Notes: a model not told the origin generated them from the sequence alone. DNA of 64,000 nucleotides from Temnothorax longispinosus (GCF_030848805.1 NC_092362.1:124001-188000); one strand, 5' to 3'; shown: positions 1 to 10,512, counted from the stretch's first letter. A program made the numbers and translations.

Positions 1-119
1 AGTGAACTATATACCATGCTGGAATGTGAATTTCCACGTTAGAGTCCGGGACACAAGAAGATAAAGACGAGTAGTTTCTAGAGTAAAGTTCAAATTCCAG
101 TATAGGATATAGTTCACTG
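1..119. repeat. Imperfect foldback downstream of SNRNP27
   Basis: The first ~38 bases (beginning agtgaactatat) are the imperfect reverse complement of the last ~38 bases (ending atatagttcact at 108-119). The sequence can therefore fold into a long hairpin. It lies 35 bp beyond the SNRNP27 stop, so it is probably in that gene's 3' UTR or just past it. It begins at the window edge and may extend further left. No target-site duplication can be judged. It could be a MITE-like element or a 3'-end RNA hairpin. Confidence 0.5.
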
Positions 120-153
120 GCCTGACACGACTTAAAATTGTACTAGAGACGAA

Positions 154-857
154 TTATGCGACAAAGTCCAGAGGCCTGTTGAACCCACCCTTTCTGTTCA
201 TGTATTGCCTGTATTTTCTTTTCAAAATGACATGAACCGCACCTATGTCGTTTCCCTCTACCTTTTTGCCTTTAGTGGTGTCAAAGTCGCAGAATCCCAT
301 TATTCTCATCATCTCTTGCTCCTCGGGTGTTTTGCCTTGAAGATCCGCCTCTGTAATACAAAAGTACAGTTAATTTTTTTCTAATCGTTACATCACTTTC
401 TTTCAATGGTGTATTAATCTTTTAAATGCACAAAGACATAAAGCGCTTTTTGTTTAAATAAATATATTAGAGGAGCATCTGGATACCTGTGATAATGGGT
501 CGTTCGTTTGCTGAAGATTTCGGCTTTGTCCTATTCGGTCTGTCGCGCGACCTATCGCGTTCACGCGATCTGGATCTGCTGTATGATCTCCTATGTCTGT
601 CTCGTTCGCGTTCTCGCTCCCTATCCCTGTCCCTTGACTTTACCCTGTCTCGCTCTACGGATCTATTAACATTTAGAAAGCTCAATGTTTACGAATGTCG
701 ACGAGACGTAATAGGTGAACCTAAAGGAAATCTTTTTCAGATGTACATACCTCCGTCTTCTCTCTCGCGACCGTCTTCTCCGTCGATCTCTGTCGCGATC
801 TCGTTCTCGGGACCGATCTCTCCGTCTTGCTGGCGATGGAGTGCGGCTTCGACCCAT
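154..857 (-). CDS. SNRNP27: U4/U6.U5 tri-snRNP 27 kDa protein (SNRNP27)
   Basis: Small spliceosomal protein of the U4/U6.U5 tri-snRNP, acting in the nucleus in pre-mRNA splicing. Three minus-strand exons keep frame: 751-857, 487-662 and 154-350, giving 159 aa, close to the ~155 aa of the human protein. The N-terminal ~100 residues are an Arg/Ser/Asp/Glu low-complexity (RS/RD-like) domain beginning MGRSRTPSP. The C-terminal ~60 residues carry the conserved family block, including KRKYRQYMNRKGGFNRPLDF followed by VA and the stop. I chose the ATG at 855-857 because it gives the family's MGRSR start; the open frame upstream of it lacks an ATG. The gene is head-to-head with the CXC-domain gene about 790 bp away. 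Identity is secure; exon boundaries fit consensus sites and phase. Confidence 0.93.
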
Positions 858-1643
858 TCTATAGGTGTTCAAATTCACATGTATTTTTAACGCTTCACTG
901 AAATTAATTTAGAGATGTAAAGATTAAGAAGATCGCATAATAACATTGTAAAAGGGTTGGAGAACAACCAAGACCTTGAAATATTGATTTTAACTAAAAG
1001 GATGCTCTCTGTTGTGCGCATAAAAAAGCTATAATTTTTAAATAAATTAATACGAAAATTATGCTCGTGAGCGGTTGATACTTACAGGGATTTTTATTTT
1101 CGTTTAATTTAACAAAAAACAAAGTAAGAAATGAACATTTCTTTCTCGCATTAATTTCTAAATAACATTTTCGCGCACTGTACAGGTTATGTTCTTCAGG
1201 TGTTTTCAGGACTTCAGGTACTCACGCGCCACTGCGGGTGCACCGGTGCAAGTGAAGCTATCGAGAATATCGAGATGTATCGAATCGAATCGAATCGCGC
1301 GAGGCGATACGATCGAGGGACCAAGTTTGAAGAATTTTCGTTGTCGTGTTGTCAGTTGTCATTATTACTTGTCATTATTACTTGTCATTGAACGGTTTGA
1401 CGGTCACGGTGCTTCTACTTCTTATGTTTGTGTTGGCTCCTGCCTCTAATACGAGGTCAATATGGCCAGCATTTGCTCCTGTTTGCTTAGGCAACGAGCG
1501 GTGCGCTATTTTGTATTTGAGTGTTGTCTCTGCCACTTGAGTCGGAGACGGTCACGGTGCGTCTTATAACCGCTGCTTCTTTCTCGACGTAGTTTAAAAT
1601 ATCGGGCCCTACCATTAGTACCACTTACCACTTCTCGATCAAG
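858..1643. promoter_or_regulatory. Shared upstream region of SNRNP27 and the CXC gene
   Basis: No convincing coding sequence. This 786-bp interval separates two divergently oriented genes and so probably holds both promoters. Visible structure: a run of cgaat repeats near 1281-1297, a ttgtcattattac unit repeated about three times at 1355-1391, and two copies of ggtcacggtgc (about 1402 and 1550). Whether these bind factors is unknown. Confidence 0.3.
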
Positions 1644-2432
1644 ATGCCAGGAAAAAGCTGTATGTGCAAATCAGGCGACTGCAGCCGATGCAGTTGCACT
1701 AAAAAGCAACAACAGTGCACTGATTCGTGCAAATGCAAAAAAACTTTTTGTAACAACTATGTAAGTATAAATATTTAATTAATTTATTATGTACAATAAA
1801 TATGTATAATAATTAATGTGTTTTAGGGCCGATATCACAGTCTTCGATTAACGTGATCCTCCGATTAAACTCACTCTGCATCTCTTTCTAACTGTCCCCC
1901 TAGAAAGAGATGAAGAGTGAGTTTAATCGGAATAAGATCACGTTAATCGGAGACTGTGATATCGGCTCTTATCTCAGGAAAAAATTTATGTCGATCGTTT
2001 GGCCCATACAAAGTGACAAACTATCGGTTGACCAACAAAAACATAAAGACTTATAAAAATATAAATTAACTATTTATTTATACGTATATGTATATGTTTT
2101 AGGAGAATCCCAATAATCGCATCGAGGTGCATCAAGACGTTGATTTACTAAAGGCAGAAATAGTTGCCATTCGAAAAGATCTAGACGAGTTAAAAAAAAG
2201 AGTACAATTATTGGAGGAATCACTTACAAATTCGCGTGCCAATGACATTCAAGAAAAATCTAAAATACAAAAAAATTTAGAATTAGAAAGCCAAAAACAT
2301 AAGATGGATGAAAAATACAGGGAGCTGCGTAAGGTCGTGCAAAAATTAGTAGAGGGCATAAGAGATGTTTTGTCCAGTGCGTCCACGAACGCCGAAAGAA
2401 ACTTATTCGAGCAGATGAAAGTAGAGCCTTAA
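1644..2432 (+). CDS. Small CXC-domain coiled-coil protein
   Basis: Two in-phase exons, 1644-1760 and 2103-2432, encode 149 aa. The first 39 residues are cysteine-rich: cysteines at 6, 8, 13, 16, 18, 25, 29, 31 and 36, with the tail CKCKKTFCNN. This spacing resembles one half-repeat of the Tesmin/TSO1-like CXC domain (as in LIN54 and MSL2), which binds zinc and DNA in known members. A short cysteine-rich metallothionein-like fold is the alternative. Residues ~45-135 are charged, heptad-like and predicted by eye to be a coiled coil (e.g. LKKRVQLLEESL). The single intron contains a 139-bp palindrome. The stop at 2430-2432 is followed closely by a splice-like site, so the 3' UTR may be spliced. 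I do not recognise an orthologue. The gene looks real from splice and phase consistency; its function is inferred only from the motif. Confidence 0.7.
1828..1966. repeat. Intronic palindromic MITE-like element
   Basis: The left arm starts gccgatatcacagtct and the right arm ends agactgtgatatcggc. The arms are ~65 bp with only a few mismatches around a short loop near 1890-1902. The element lies wholly in the intron of the CXC gene. The structure suits a non-autonomous DNA transposon (MITE); no clear target-site duplication was found. Confidence 0.75.
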
Positions 2433-2776
2433 TGAAAGCGTAAGTAAATGTGTTTTGCAATTATTAGAGAAAATTTATCTAATTATTAAAATAAGAACAT
2501 AGGATTACTTTTTCAACTGTATTTTACAATTTCTGCAGAACACAAGTTGGTCTTCTTATGTATTTTACATATTGTATATCTCATAAATTTGTATATCTAA
2601 ATGAAAATATTGTTTGTTACAGGTTGTGTGATATAAACTTCATTGGCGATTGTACTATTGAAGTAGGTAAATCGGATGGATCAATAATTGCAAGACTTGA
2701 AGTATTAAACAAAAAAGCGAACGATTTGAATTTGGACGTACGTGTTAAGTCTGAGTATAGAGTAGTGTCAAATTAG
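2433..2776 (+). other. Possible spliced 3' UTR or alternative 3' exon of the CXC gene
   Basis: Thirteen bases past the stop a strong donor-like gc|gtaagt occurs, and a good acceptor (tttgttacag) ends at 2622. The sequence after it is open for ~50 codons to a stop at 2774-2776 and looks protein-like (SDGSIIARLEVLNKK). The phase does not join to the upstream exon, and two stops precede the donor. It is therefore either an untranslated 3' exon or part of another isoform I cannot place. Confidence 0.3.
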
Positions 2777-4150
2777 ATTGTTTAATATGTTTTATTTTTA
2801 CATGATCAACATTTTTTTTACAATTACAAATGTAATTTAAAATAATTTAAGGAAGATGTATTCTCTCGTGAATTATGTTATTATATGCGGTGACAAAGCC
2901 ACAATAAAATGATAATAAAATTAGGTCGATAGGTTGAATACAAACAGTAAAATAAATAATATTTATCTTTAAAGACAAGTTTATGAGAGTGATAAATATA
3001 AGATCTAACCGTTGTATCATAACACAATAACATTTCTATTATTCTACAAGTAAAAATTTTAAGAACAAAATATAATATATTTTATGTTCTGTCAAATTGA
3101 TGTACTAGCACATAAATTGTATATGTAAATAACTTTTTAAAAATTTTTCTTAATTTATATATTGTTATCAGGCCTATACATTCGAAAATTTAAACAAATA
3201 TTTTTGTATATTGTATGAAAATACTAACATTTTATGTCTCTTTAATAATATTTAACTTTCAAACGTGTATATACATGAAATAAAGACATGATATCAATTT
3301 AGAAATGTTGTTTGAAATTTAAATTCTCAGAAGCCTTTAAATTTTATAATCTTGATCTTTTATCTTTGAACTAGATCGTACGTTTGCAGTCTTATGACAT
3401 GAGAAGGAAAATTTGTATAGGCAATTAATAGTTTAAATTTTGCTCACAATTTCATATTAACGTTCCGGTTATTAAAGTATTAATAATTTTATTGTACATT
3501 GTTATTATAAAGCAATTCTTTACATATCTCAGAAATAAAGAAGAGAAAAAAATGGCATTTTTTAATATATTTATTTAAATAATTTCATGTGAGACGCCAT
3601 TTTGTTACAAAAGCCTCAGTGGCCAGACTCTTATATAGGGACTCTAGTTTTGGCGTAGCCGCCTAATTTGATTGGTCTAGGGACTTTGACGGCTTGAGTT
3701 TCCGGTTTTTGCTCCAGTTGGTGCTGAATCGACGTATCTCTCGTGATAAACCTCACGGAACCTGTCGCCTGTCACCGTTTACATCCCATCGATTTTACGT
3801 ACCTACAACAATGACGTCAGATGATTGACTTTTACCTAAACATCACGTAAATTCAACAGTGTAAATTCAGCCGTTAAAGGCCTTCTACAGAAAAACCAAG
3901 GTATGTCTCGTTTAATATGTGCGACTGATATTCCGATAATATCAGCCCTGACGTGGCTGCTTTTTGTCACACCAAATTGTTTTTCATAAGATGAAATTAT
4001 GTCGAAACAATTACATGTAAATAGGTGGATTATTAATTTTCCACTGTGACTTACACGATTCGCGAAGACCAATTGCGGTTTTTGCATTTAGTTCCTTAGA
4101 TCCAACTTGGCAATCCTATTTTCTAAATTGTTTATTCAGAAAGTTAGATA
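2777..4150. other. AT-rich intergenic sequence
   Basis: No coding region is supported. An AATAAA at 2903-2908 is a plausible poly(A) signal for the CXC gene. From about 3590 the composition becomes more balanced, as expected of the TMBIM4 promoter and 5' UTR. An open frame on the minus strand at 3836-4087 has no recognisable domain and is treated as chance. Confidence 0.4.
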
Positions 4151-5334
4151 ATGGCCGCTGTTCCTTTGATGTTGCTGGAGGAGGATGTTGAACGGGGTGG
4201 CAAGGAAAGACCCGATCATGAGATAGAGGATGACTTTGCCTACAGGAACAATGTGCATAATGCAGATATCAAGATACGAATGGGTAATTGTGCAACATTA
4301 CAGAAATTTAAAATTACGTTGACATATGCTTGTTATAAGGTACTCATAATTGTAATGATTGTAATTGTGATGATCAACATTTGTAATAATGGTTGTAAAA
4401 TTGTGACGTTGCAACGTAATCTTGTAATATATGAATTCCATGCAATGTTCGTTCTAATTAGGCGTTAACATTGATTTTGTCTAGGCTTTTTGCGGAAGGT
4501 TTATGGTTTACTGACTATCCAGATCCTGATGACAGTCGCACTGGCCTCAGTGTTTGTCATGAGCTCGACCGTGAAATTATACGTGAAGGATAAGTAAGTA
4601 TTCCTCTTCATTGTACATTTAATTCGCGCTATTAGATGGGAGAAATGTCGTTAATTATTTTGTTTGTTGTCCAGCCTAGGATGGAGCATGAGTTTAGTGT
4701 TTTTCTTAACAATGGGAATTTTAATCGCTTTGATGATCAAAAGGAGGGATCATCCTGCCAACTTGATCCTCCTAGGCGCATTTGTAAGTACGAGAAATAG
4801 ATGATTATTGTTAACTCCGTTGTACGTGATATCTGTAAGGATTTGCTCTGGAAATTGCAGACGCTGGTGATGGCGTATAACGTCGGAGTCATGGTGTCTA
4901 TGTACGATACCACAGTCGTCCTGGAAGCTCTGTTTATAACACTGACAGTTTTGCTCAGCTTGACAGCTTACACCTTTCAAACCAAACGAGATTTCTCATT
5001 TCTAGGATTTGGGTAAGTGTCTCTCTCTCTCTCTCGTGTCTCAAGAGTTCTACAATCGTTCATCTTTCTCTTCACTTTCAACAGATTGTTCATCGGACTC
5101 TGGTGCCTCTTGCTCGGAAGTGTGATGCAGATCTTCGTTCAGAGCACCGCACTGGAATTGGCCATGAGCATCGGAGGTGCACTGTTGTTCTGCCTGTTCA
5201 TTGTTTTCGACACGCAACTTATAATGCACACTCTCTCGCCCGAGGAGTATATTTTGGCGACGATTAACATCTATCTAGATATAATCAATTTATTCTCTCA
5301 TATATTACGAGTGCTTGCTATTTCAAGGCAGTAA
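4151..5334 (+). CDS. TMBIM4: Transmembrane BAX inhibitor motif protein 4 (Lifeguard 4)
   Basis: Multi-pass membrane protein of the BAX-inhibitor-1/Lifeguard family. Known members sit in Golgi/ER membranes, modulate Ca2+ release and counter apoptosis. Five exons keep frame: 4151-4283, 4485-4593, 4675-4783, 4861-5012 and 5085-5334, giving 250 aa (human ~238). Diagnostic blocks: the cytosolic IEDDFAYRNNV near residue 25, RMGFLRKVYGLL just before the first membrane segment, YTFQTKRDFSFLG, and the C-terminal LSPEEYILATINIYLDIINL that is nearly invariant in TMBIM4. Seven hydrophobic segments can be counted. It converges with RPL26, 307 bp away, with a hairpin between the two stops. Confidence 0.95.
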
Positions 5335-5341
5335 ACAGTAT

Positions 5342-5430
5342 TCGTCATGGGTAGCGACTGTGTTTATACACGACTTGAAGGGTTCTGTTCGGGGCCGTTA
5401 GGGACGTGCAACAGTCGCTACCCATGACGA
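5342..5430. repeat. Perfect 20-bp inverted repeat between convergent 3' ends
   Basis: tcgtcatgggtagcgactgt at 5342-5361 is repeated exactly as its reverse complement at 5411-5430, with a ~49-nt loop. It starts 7 bp after the TMBIM4 stop, so the hairpin would form in that 3' UTR. It may be a transposon remnant or a 3'-end RNA structure; no target-site duplication is evident. Confidence 0.75.
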
Positions 5431-5641
5431 TCGTCGCATCGTCGACGATACGTATATACGCGAAATCCAGGTCTATACATAAGCTTGTATTTTTTATCAA
5501 GTGTTTTTAGCTCTTGAAATATAATTTAGGGTGCTGTTTTCTAGTATCAGATATAAGGAATTGTCTGTGAATGAAAAAGAGACAAATTTGACAGTTTTGT
5601 TTTTAATATTTTATTGTGACAAACGCAAAAATATATCAAAA

Positions 5642-6806
5642 TTACGATGTTTCCATGGCGGCCGTTACATCTTCTGTATATTTGCCCTTGTCCTTACCCA
5701 ACGCAGCCAGTCTACCCTTGCTTCGCCTATCGATAATCTTTTTACGATCTTTATCCATTTTCAACTTAACAATAACCGTCTGGAACAATAATATGGCAAG
5801 TTAAATTCGAGTGCGAGGAAATTGCAAAGTTGAAAGAAACTTGCAACAATATAAGATCAGAGCCAATCTTTCTGCATCAATTAGATCAAGCAAGACTCGT
5901 CGACAAATATTCAGGAAAACCCTGCACAAAGTTTCCAAGTCAAGCTATTTGTCTAATTCTATGTGAATGGATTGGGTTGGTTCATCATGAATATAAAGAT
6001 AGCGCAAGATTCCGAAATGTTCTTTAATCGTAATACGCCCACATCAGTCTTACCTTAGAAGGATCGATGCCGACATAGACATTAGCACTATTTGCCTTCT
6101 CACGTTGAATTCGCTCAATGTATATCACGAATTTCTTTCTGTATACCTGGACAACTTTTCCTACTTGCTGACCCTTGTAGTGACCACGTACTACCTTTAA
6201 AAAAAAAAATGCATTGTAGACACACATTTGGGTTTAATTCCTATTTTGAATTCCTTTGAAGTATAAATTCTCCAAAATTCTTATCATAAAAATGGAGCAG
6301 CTTATATTCTCGCTAATATGTATCATGTAAGTTATGCTCATATACTTAGTGTTCATATATTTATATCGCAACGTTTACAATTAAAATGTATGCACTCACA
6401 TGTTTCAGTATTAATATTTAGATATCTTGTACCCAGTGGCTGCGTTCTGCCGATACTCCGCTAGCCTAGCAATCGTGAGCAGTCGCTCGTTTCCTCTCCT
6501 TTGACCCAATGGATTAAAATGAGAGGAAACGAGCGACTGCTCACGATTGCTAGGCTAGCGAAGTATCGGCAGAACGCAGCCAGTGACATTAATATAAACA
6601 CAGTGTATAAAGCACAGAAGCTGAAGCAATCGACTCACCTGTACTTCATCGTCCTTGCGGATCGGCATCGACCGCACATTGTACTTTTGTCGCAGCTCCT
6701 TGGACAGCGGCGCGGACATGAGCCGCCGTCTGATGTGAGAAGGCGCTGTGAAGTGCCGCTTTCTGTTCTTCCTGCGCGAGGAGGATACCAGGCGATTGTA
6801 CTTCAT
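5642..6806 (-). CDS. RpL26: 60S ribosomal protein L26 (uL24)
   Basis: Cytosolic large-subunit ribosomal protein of the uL24 family. Three coding exons keep frame: 6639-6806, 6054-6194 and 5642-5779, giving 148 aa (family ~145-150). Blocks seen: SSRRKNRKRHFTAPSHIRRR at the N-terminus, SKELRQKYNVRSMPIRKDDE, then the KOW motif VVRGHYKGQQVGKVVQVYRK, and a basic lysine-rich tail. The start ATG at 6804-6806 lies 11 nt after an acceptor-like ttgcag, so the 5' UTR is probably interrupted by an intron. The reverse-strand AATAAA at 5610-5615 is a likely poly(A) signal just past the stop. The first coding intron carries a ~146-bp palindromic element. Confidence 0.96.
6436..6583. repeat. Palindromic MITE-like element in an RpL26 intron (hAT-like ends)
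   Basis: Two ~63-bp arms are reverse complements with about one mismatch (left starts tggctgcgttctgccgata; right ends tatcggcagaacgcagcca), separated by a ~20-nt loop. The termini read CAGTGG, like many hAT terminal repeats, which suggests a hAT-derived MITE. No 8-bp target-site duplication was visible, so the superfamily is tentative. Confidence 0.75.
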
Positions 6807-7370
6807 CCTCGTAGACTCTGCAACGAAAATCAATTGTAGATAGGAAATAAGTGATACCGACCTTAAATTTGTTCGCGGTATCGATTTAATGTTGCTGTAT
6901 ATACTGCGTCGAGACGCAAATGCCTCGCGACGTGACGGTTCAGGTTATACGACGATGCAACGTGTCGAAGTCGACGCGATTTTTCACACACGGCGGAAAA
7001 TAAGACCGGCGGGCGTGAATAGCGATTCTGCAAATTCTCATTTGTGTGAAATATCGCTTCGTTTCTTGCCAATTCGGCCAGATTCCACGCGATTAATATC
7101 CCATATAACTCACCGAACAGCTCAACGCGGCGGCTTTAACCGGAAGAATATTACTAGGCGAAATGCGGCTACTTGCGCAACACGCGGCACAACGAGCGCC
7201 GCGACAGCCAATCACCTACCGTCGCACCGCGCACGTATCTACGTCATTTCCGGAAAAAGCGGACAGAATTATAGCTCGGGAGAAAGCGGGACATTCAATT
7301 TAGTCATCTCGATTTACATAACGACAGAAATTTCACGTTTTTTTTTTCTAGAATTTTTGCTGCACTAGAA
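6807..7370 (-). promoter_or_regulatory. Likely RpL26 5' UTR, first intron and promoter
   Basis: No reading frame here shows a known domain. The sequence is more GC/CpG-rich than what follows and lies immediately upstream of RpL26. It is therefore the expected place for its untranslated first exon and promoter. No TATA box or TOP tract could be fixed with confidence. Confidence 0.3.
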
Positions 7371-9135
7371 TCACAACTGAAAAATACTATTAAGCTCTCT
7401 TTAACATTTTAAAATTAAACAAATGTATATATTTTTATTTCTGAAAAATATTAATGCTTGAAATGAGACTGGTCGAGTCTGAGAACAATTCTTATCGAAA
7501 ATTCTCCGAATAACGTTCAATAAAGGCGCACGCTTTCGCAATTCATGTATTTTCAACAAATACTTACAAGTAAATTAACATGATGAATAATTTACATTCA
7601 TATTTGTATCACTGACATAAGGAAGTGTCAATGGCTTGTAAAATCGTCTAATAATCTCGACGGTGACATAGAAATAGATATAAATGTTCTACAGAATTAA
7701 TCTTGTCGTGATATAAAAGAGATATGCACGGTTGTTTTATTGAAGGAAAGAAATTTGCTTCTCAATGAATCATCGTAACATGATATTTATACTAGATTAC
7801 AGTTCCTTAATATTTAAACAATTTATCAGAATTCTATGTACACGAAACTTTCCGAATAATTATATATATGCAGATGTCTCCATCTTTGTCGCATTTCCTT
7901 TCAGCAACGTGTTTTCTTAATAAGTTCATTGGCCTATTAATCTTTTCATTTGAAAGGAAAATGAACTTTAAAACGATCACATACAAGGAATTCGTTGCAA
8001 GGATATTCGATGAATCCAAGACAATTCCGCATATATATATATATCGAACAACTAATCAACTTCGCAGAGAGATTAATTTACAATAAAAAAAGAGGTTTCT
8101 TTTTTACAAGTACTCTTTTATCTACAGCTTGCATTAGCCACGCATGCTCGTTTTAAGTATGCATTGTATCGTAAGAGAGATTCTCTAGGACGTCATCAGG
8201 CTACACAGCCATGCAAACGTACGATGTATATATATTTGGTGTTATCCTTTGATTTTTAGTACAATGTAAAACTAGATTACTTTGTTTCTCATAATATAAT
8301 CACGTATAATTATCATGTCCTATCCGTAAGTAGTAGCATCGTATTCGTTGTCAGATGCGAGGCGATTTCACAAAAAACTCTCCCTTTAGCTTCATCATAA
8401 AAATGGAGTTTATCACTTTCAGAGAATGCATTTAATTATGCATTTACATGTGTTCCAAAGAATTGTGCGACTGTAAATTGAAATAAATAATGGCATATCG
8501 TGCAATCGTTAAATACGAGAATATAATCGTTATCACAATTGTATGATTTTAAGTAATTTGCGATTTCAGACATATGTAACGCAATATCGTATCGAAGAAA
8601 AAAAAAATCAGGCGCGATCCAAAGAACAAAGTAATCCGATGACAAAGGGATTTACTAAAATATTCGTCTGAAGTAGAATACTCGCGTTGCTACTATAAAT
8701 CCTTTTGTTATAAATAACGTAACTATAACCGAACATGGTGACTACAGCTTAACCATTATTATTAAATGAACTTTTACCATGTACAATTCAGCGATTCTAG
8801 GTATATAATACCTCGAAATCGTTTAAAATAAATCTGGTGATCTGCATCATTTGCCGCTATCGTCATCGTATAATTACATGTAATAACAAACGTTACAAAT
8901 TTCCTATAACGCTCCTCCCCGAGCAGCACTCGACTGTGAATTGAATTGATTGGTATACAATATAATTCTTTAAAATATAGAAAAAATATACATTCCGTGC
9001 CTGTGTGAATTGTATATAGCCGTAAAATCATCACATACTCTCTTTATAAACATACATGTACAACAGTTATCCTCCCTCAAAGTTATTACTAATTGCACCG
9101 ACGCGTTAACGGAGTTAACTTATATATATATATTC
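7371..9135. other. AT-rich region with no recognised gene
   Basis: Both strands carry only short, low-complexity open frames with no domain signal. It may be intergenic DNA or a long 3' UTR of slik isoforms transcribed leftward; the sequence alone does not decide. Confidence 0.35.
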
Positions 9136-9752
9136 AAAACGAGCCTCGTGCGCATTAACAGGGTGTTCCGGACTAATTTAAAATATAAATTAAAAATCTT
9201 AAAACAAAAAAAATTTTTCTTTGAAGATATGCTCGCAAACGCTTTGTTCGGGAGACATTCACTTTTGAAGTTACAGAACAATTAGGAATGAATAATTTCG
9301 AAATAATATAGGTATATCCTCTTTATTGCTTTACAGTAATCAAAATTATTTTAATTTGTAGGAGATTTGGGGCCGTAGGGCCAGTATTGATGAGGGATCG
9401 GAGAAATTAGCATAGTAGTGGAGCAGTCATGGGGTAGCAGCCTAAGTGCTAGGCGTATGACCGAAGGATCCCGAGTTCGAGTCCCGGTAGCTCCGTTAAT
9501 TTTTCTCTGCGCTTACAAATTATTTTAATTTTGATTACTATTAAATAGTAAAGAGGATAAATCTATATTATTTCGAAATTATTTATTCCTAATAGTTCTG
9601 TAACTTTAGAAGTCAATATCTCTTGAACGAAATGTTTACGAGCCTCTAGAGAAATTTTTTTTGTTTTAAAATCCTAAACATCCTTCATATTTCAAAGTTT
9701 GACCGTTTAACTCGGGAATACTCTGTACGATGGCTCACGAAAGGCTCGTTTT
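9136..9752. repeat. 617-bp foldback element with a tRNA-like tip
   Basis: The outer ends are aaaacgagcct (9136 on) and its reverse complement aggctcgtttt (to 9752). Arms of ~225-240 bp (9136-9360 and 9515-9752) align as an inverted repeat. The outer halves are diverged and the inner halves close to identical (e.g. aataatttcgaaataatata). The left arm includes cagggtgttccgga, a motif that recurs inverted near 24868. A nested shorter stem (ggagaaattag / gttaatttttctc) leads to the tRNA-like sequence at the apex. No protein-coding sequence is present. Confidence 0.7.
9420..9495 (+). other. tRNA-like sequence at the foldback apex
   Basis: Exactly 76 nt. The 3' half has a good B-box-like AGTTCGAGTCC (10 of 11 consensus positions), a T-arm with one mismatch (CCGAG-TTCGAGT-CCCGG) and a 3' strand TAGCTCC. 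The 5' strand GGAGCAG pairs at five positions plus one wobble. TAGC/GCTA could form a D-stem, but no proper anticodon stem fits and there are about six extra bases before the D-arm. It looks tRNA-derived (pseudo-tRNA or SINE head) rather than a working tRNA gene. Confidence 0.35.
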
Positions 9753-10356
9753 ATTTTCACTTTTCATGATCCGAGAATATCAGTGCGTGTCTTTCGCATT
9801 GCAATAAGATTCCAAGATCAGGCATGGGCGGATTAATTTCAGTTTACCAATGCGTATCGTTATCGCAGCATATAAATTACATAACAATTTGTACAGATAT
9901 ATTTTAGACAACATATTTCTAATCGTGAACTAATTTCCGCATATAATAGTTCGCGAGATATTCCCCCTCAGATTCGGAAGCTCTGTACTTCGTCGCCAGA
10001 GATCGGCGCTCTTGACTTTTGATAAATCGAATGGTAGTTTATCCGAGGACGCCGCGACACTGATCTCAACGTTATCCAAGAGTTACAAATGCAACGTGTA
10101 AAAATTTCGAAATTATGTTATCACCGTTGTTTCCCGTGTGACTCAATTATTCATTACGTACAAACGACAGCCGCACCTAGATAAAAATTAATATTCAGTT
10201 CCAAAACGAGTTATCGCGATATATACACGTACAATTAGCGGTGACGATGGGCATTGCGAAGACACACCGATCGTCCCGTACATTTCAGCTAAGGATGCTT
10301 CGAACACGAAACGTCTTACGCGGATTATACAAGTTCTTTCGTATCTTCGAGCGTCC
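9753..10356. other. No recognised feature; likely slik distal 3' UTR
   Basis: Nothing supported as coding. It lies just downstream of the alternative slik stop (10357) on the minus strand and may be the 3' UTR of that isoform. Confidence 0.3.
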
Positions 10357-10512
10357 TCAGCCCTCGCTTACGGAAGACAACGAGCTACGCGTAGACTCGG
10401 TCGTATGGTGTGTTAAGTCAGGAAGATCGGCCGGCAAGCACAATGGTATCGCACTAGGCCCGTAAATCGCCTCTTGCTCCTCCAATTGTAACGCAAACTG
10501 TTCCTCGAGTTT
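10357..10512 (-). CDS. slik: Alternative terminal coding exon of slik/SLK
   Basis: The acceptor (cgccttacag) is followed by 51 codons in phase 0, beginning KLEEQFALQLEEQEAIYG and ending SSVSEG-stop. The start extends the coiled coil in the same register as the other terminal exon (KIEADLAAEMEALEKRYQ at 12259). It also resembles the vertebrate SLK C-terminus that follows KPRK. Either exon joins phase 0 to the main coiled-coil exon (donor at 12803), so they appear to be alternative last exons. With this one the protein would be ~1562 aa. A possible extra exon lies upstream at about 10730-10790 (RFHKLDFKAVYKIATK then a GTTAGT donor), also phase 0, but its acceptor is poor. Confidence 0.65.
   Translation of the reverse strand, partial: KLEEQFALQLEEQEAIYGPSAIPLCLPADLPDLTHHTTESTRSSLSSVSEG

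Noticed and set aside
3836..4087. 83-codon minus-strand ORF upstream of TMBIM4
   Set aside because: No domain, no splice partners, and it overlaps the expected TMBIM4 promoter and 5' UTR.
9420..9495. Functional tRNA gene
   Set aside because: Although 76 nt with a good B box, no anticodon stem-loop forms, the acceptor has mismatches and the acceptor-to-D-arm spacing is too long.
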